17,787 bases of DNA, from positions 1 to 17,787 of the forward strand of contig JAHHQV010000057.1 of assembly GCA_020026175.1 (NCBI GenBank), written 5' to 3'. The notes under the pieces are model-generated. The model saw only the letters and a program-made list of their open reading frames with translations, was not told the origin of the DNA and ran no database searches. Within the stretch, counting starts at the first letter, position 1, and every line of letters starts with the position of its first letter. Of the stretch, positions 17,242 through 17,787 are shown piece by piece. The DNA comes from Phocaeicola sp. GTDB taxonomy: Bacteria > Bacteroidota > Bacteroidia > Bacteroidales > Bacteroidaceae. A program made the translations under genes and the position numbers.

Positions 17242-17265
17242 GGCTTTATAGTTTTTGGTTACGCC

Positions 17266-17296
17266 CAAATATAAATATAAATATAAATATATGCAA
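17266..17296 (-). promoter_or_regulatory. Promoter of the NVEALA-like operon
   Basis: The -7 box TATATTTG (rc of 17273-17266) matches TAnnTTTG. A partial -33 box, TTG (rc of 17296-17294), stands 20 bp upstream. Transcription is predicted to start near 17260, leaving a leader of about 20 nt before the ATG at 17241. The whole spacer is made of a tandem hexamer (separate entry). Confidence 0.7.
17267..17290. repeat. Tandem hexanucleotide (AAATAT)4 within the promoter
   Basis: Four exact, contiguous copies of AAATAT run from inside the -7 box through nearly all of the -33/-7 spacer. Gain or loss of a copy would move the two boxes by 6 bp, so the tract could change promoter strength. Confidence 0.95.
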
Positions 17297-17375
17297 GAAA
17301 ACAACAATAAATTTTAAAGAATTCTGGAAACTGAATTAGTGTTGCAAAATAAAAGTTCATAAATCTTCATCAGAC

Positions 17376-17690
17376 ATGGCTAAAGTAAAAATAAAATCTG
17401 AGAGAATCACCCCTTTGGACGGAATATCTTCAATTATGGAGCAATTTGATGCTCTTTGATCGAATATAATTGACCCAACATTAGGTTTACGAAGTCGTAC
17501 TATCGGTTATCTGTATAGTGAAATCTCGAGCCAGCGAAAGCAAAGTCTCAAGTTTACTTGAAAGATTTGCTGAGTGTAGACGAGATTATGCAAATACTCC
17601 GCTCCCTCATGTATGTGTTCTTTTATGGTGATTCGTGCATTGAAGCTGTCTACACACATCTTATGAGACATCTTCTACGACGAGCTGTAT
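17376..17690 (+). pseudogene. Degenerate IS1380-family transposase (5' fragment)
   Basis: From the ATG at 17376 the plus strand reads MAKVKIKSERITP, then SIMEQFDAL, which matches from memory the N-terminus of Bacteroides IS1380-type DDE transposases. A TGA at 17457 interrupts it. The same frame continues with IIDPTLGLRSRTIGYLYSEI to 17525, then is lost. Homology resumes in another frame at 17597 with LRSLMYVFFYGDSCIEAVYT and HLMRHL, ending near 17670. The remaining roughly 350 residues and the DDE catalytic core are absent from the window. Stops, a frameshift and a 60-70 bp insertion show it is dead. I see no terminal inverted repeats. It points to past insertion beside the lipoprotein operon. 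Confidence 0.8.
17525..17584. repeat. Imperfect palindromic insertion inside the transposase remnant
   Basis: The segment starts CTCG and ends CGAG. Its centre folds into a bulged hairpin: GCAAAGTCTCAAG (17540-17552), loop TTTA, CTTGAAAGATTTGC (17557-17570). It splits the two homologous parts of the transposase remnant. Origin unknown. Confidence 0.45.
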
Positions 17691-17787
17691 CAGGACTTTC
17701 ATATTCAAATTAATTTCCGTCCCTGCCAAATAGATAGGGTGTTCAGTTGATTGTTCTTAAAAACATTCAAAAGAATACCTGATTAAT
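17691..17787. other. Intergenic stretch without a recognised gene
   Basis: After the transposase homology ends, one plus-strand frame stays open for a short way (reading YDELYQDFHIQINF across 17676-17717, to a stop at about 17749). It has no start codon of its own and no family I recognise. Nothing else is visible before the window ends. Confidence 0.4.

Noticed and set aside
17267..17290. Tandem repeat considered as a CRISPR-like or satellite array
   Set aside because: The unit is 6 bp with no spacers, which is a simple-sequence repeat.
17242..17307. N-terminal extension of the NVEALA-like protein from an ATG at 17307
   Set aside because: The extension is just the translated AAATAT repeat and would begin upstream of the predicted transcription start; the ATG at 17241 gives a proper signal peptide.

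Overview
This 17.8 kb window is a piece of a Bacteroidales chromosome, most likely Bacteroides or Phocaeicola in the Bacteroidaceae. The grounds are a SusC/SusD pair, several SPII lipoproteins, A+T-rich intergenic DNA, promoters of the Bacteroidetes sigma-ABfr type (TTTG, 19-20 bp, TAnnTTTG), few Shine-Dalgarno sequences, and an NVEALA-like peptide gene of a kind I know only from this order. Every intact gene lies on the minus strand, so transcription runs from high to low coordinates. Only a degraded transposase at the far right end is on the plus strand. I see no tRNA, rRNA or CRISPR array.

Reading in the direction of transcription: (1) 17787-17308 holds a decayed IS1380-type transposase fragment. 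(2) 17291-15369 is a three-gene operon: a 90-residue NVEALA-like secreted Cys-rich peptide, a 369-residue 6-bladed beta-propeller lipoprotein and a 165-residue thioredoxin-like lipoprotein, joined by two ATGA overlaps. Its promoter spacer is built of a hexanucleotide tandem repeat. (3) 15162-10620 is a housekeeping cluster: leuS (leucyl-tRNA synthetase), a YitT-family membrane protein, and rdgB (ITP/XTP pyrophosphatase), with a long hairpin between the last two. (4) 10586-3541 is a small polysaccharide-utilisation locus: a SusC-like TonB receptor, a SusD-like glycan-binding lipoprotein and a GH20 beta-hexosaminidase, with a textbook promoter, two upstream dyads and a strong terminator. No local regulator is visible. 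(5) 3431-1 is a vitamin B12 uptake operon: a cobalamin riboswitch, btuB (TonB-dependent receptor) and btuG (surface B12-capturing beta-propeller lipoprotein), the last cut off by the window edge.

The B12 and GH20 modules share one logic: a TonB-dependent outer-membrane channel and its surface lipoprotein partner, encoded together and controlled as one transcript. The least understood part is the NVEALA/propeller/thioredoxin operon. It looks like an exported, probably disulfide-bonded peptide with two envelope lipoproteins, and its promoter geometry could change when the repeat changes length.
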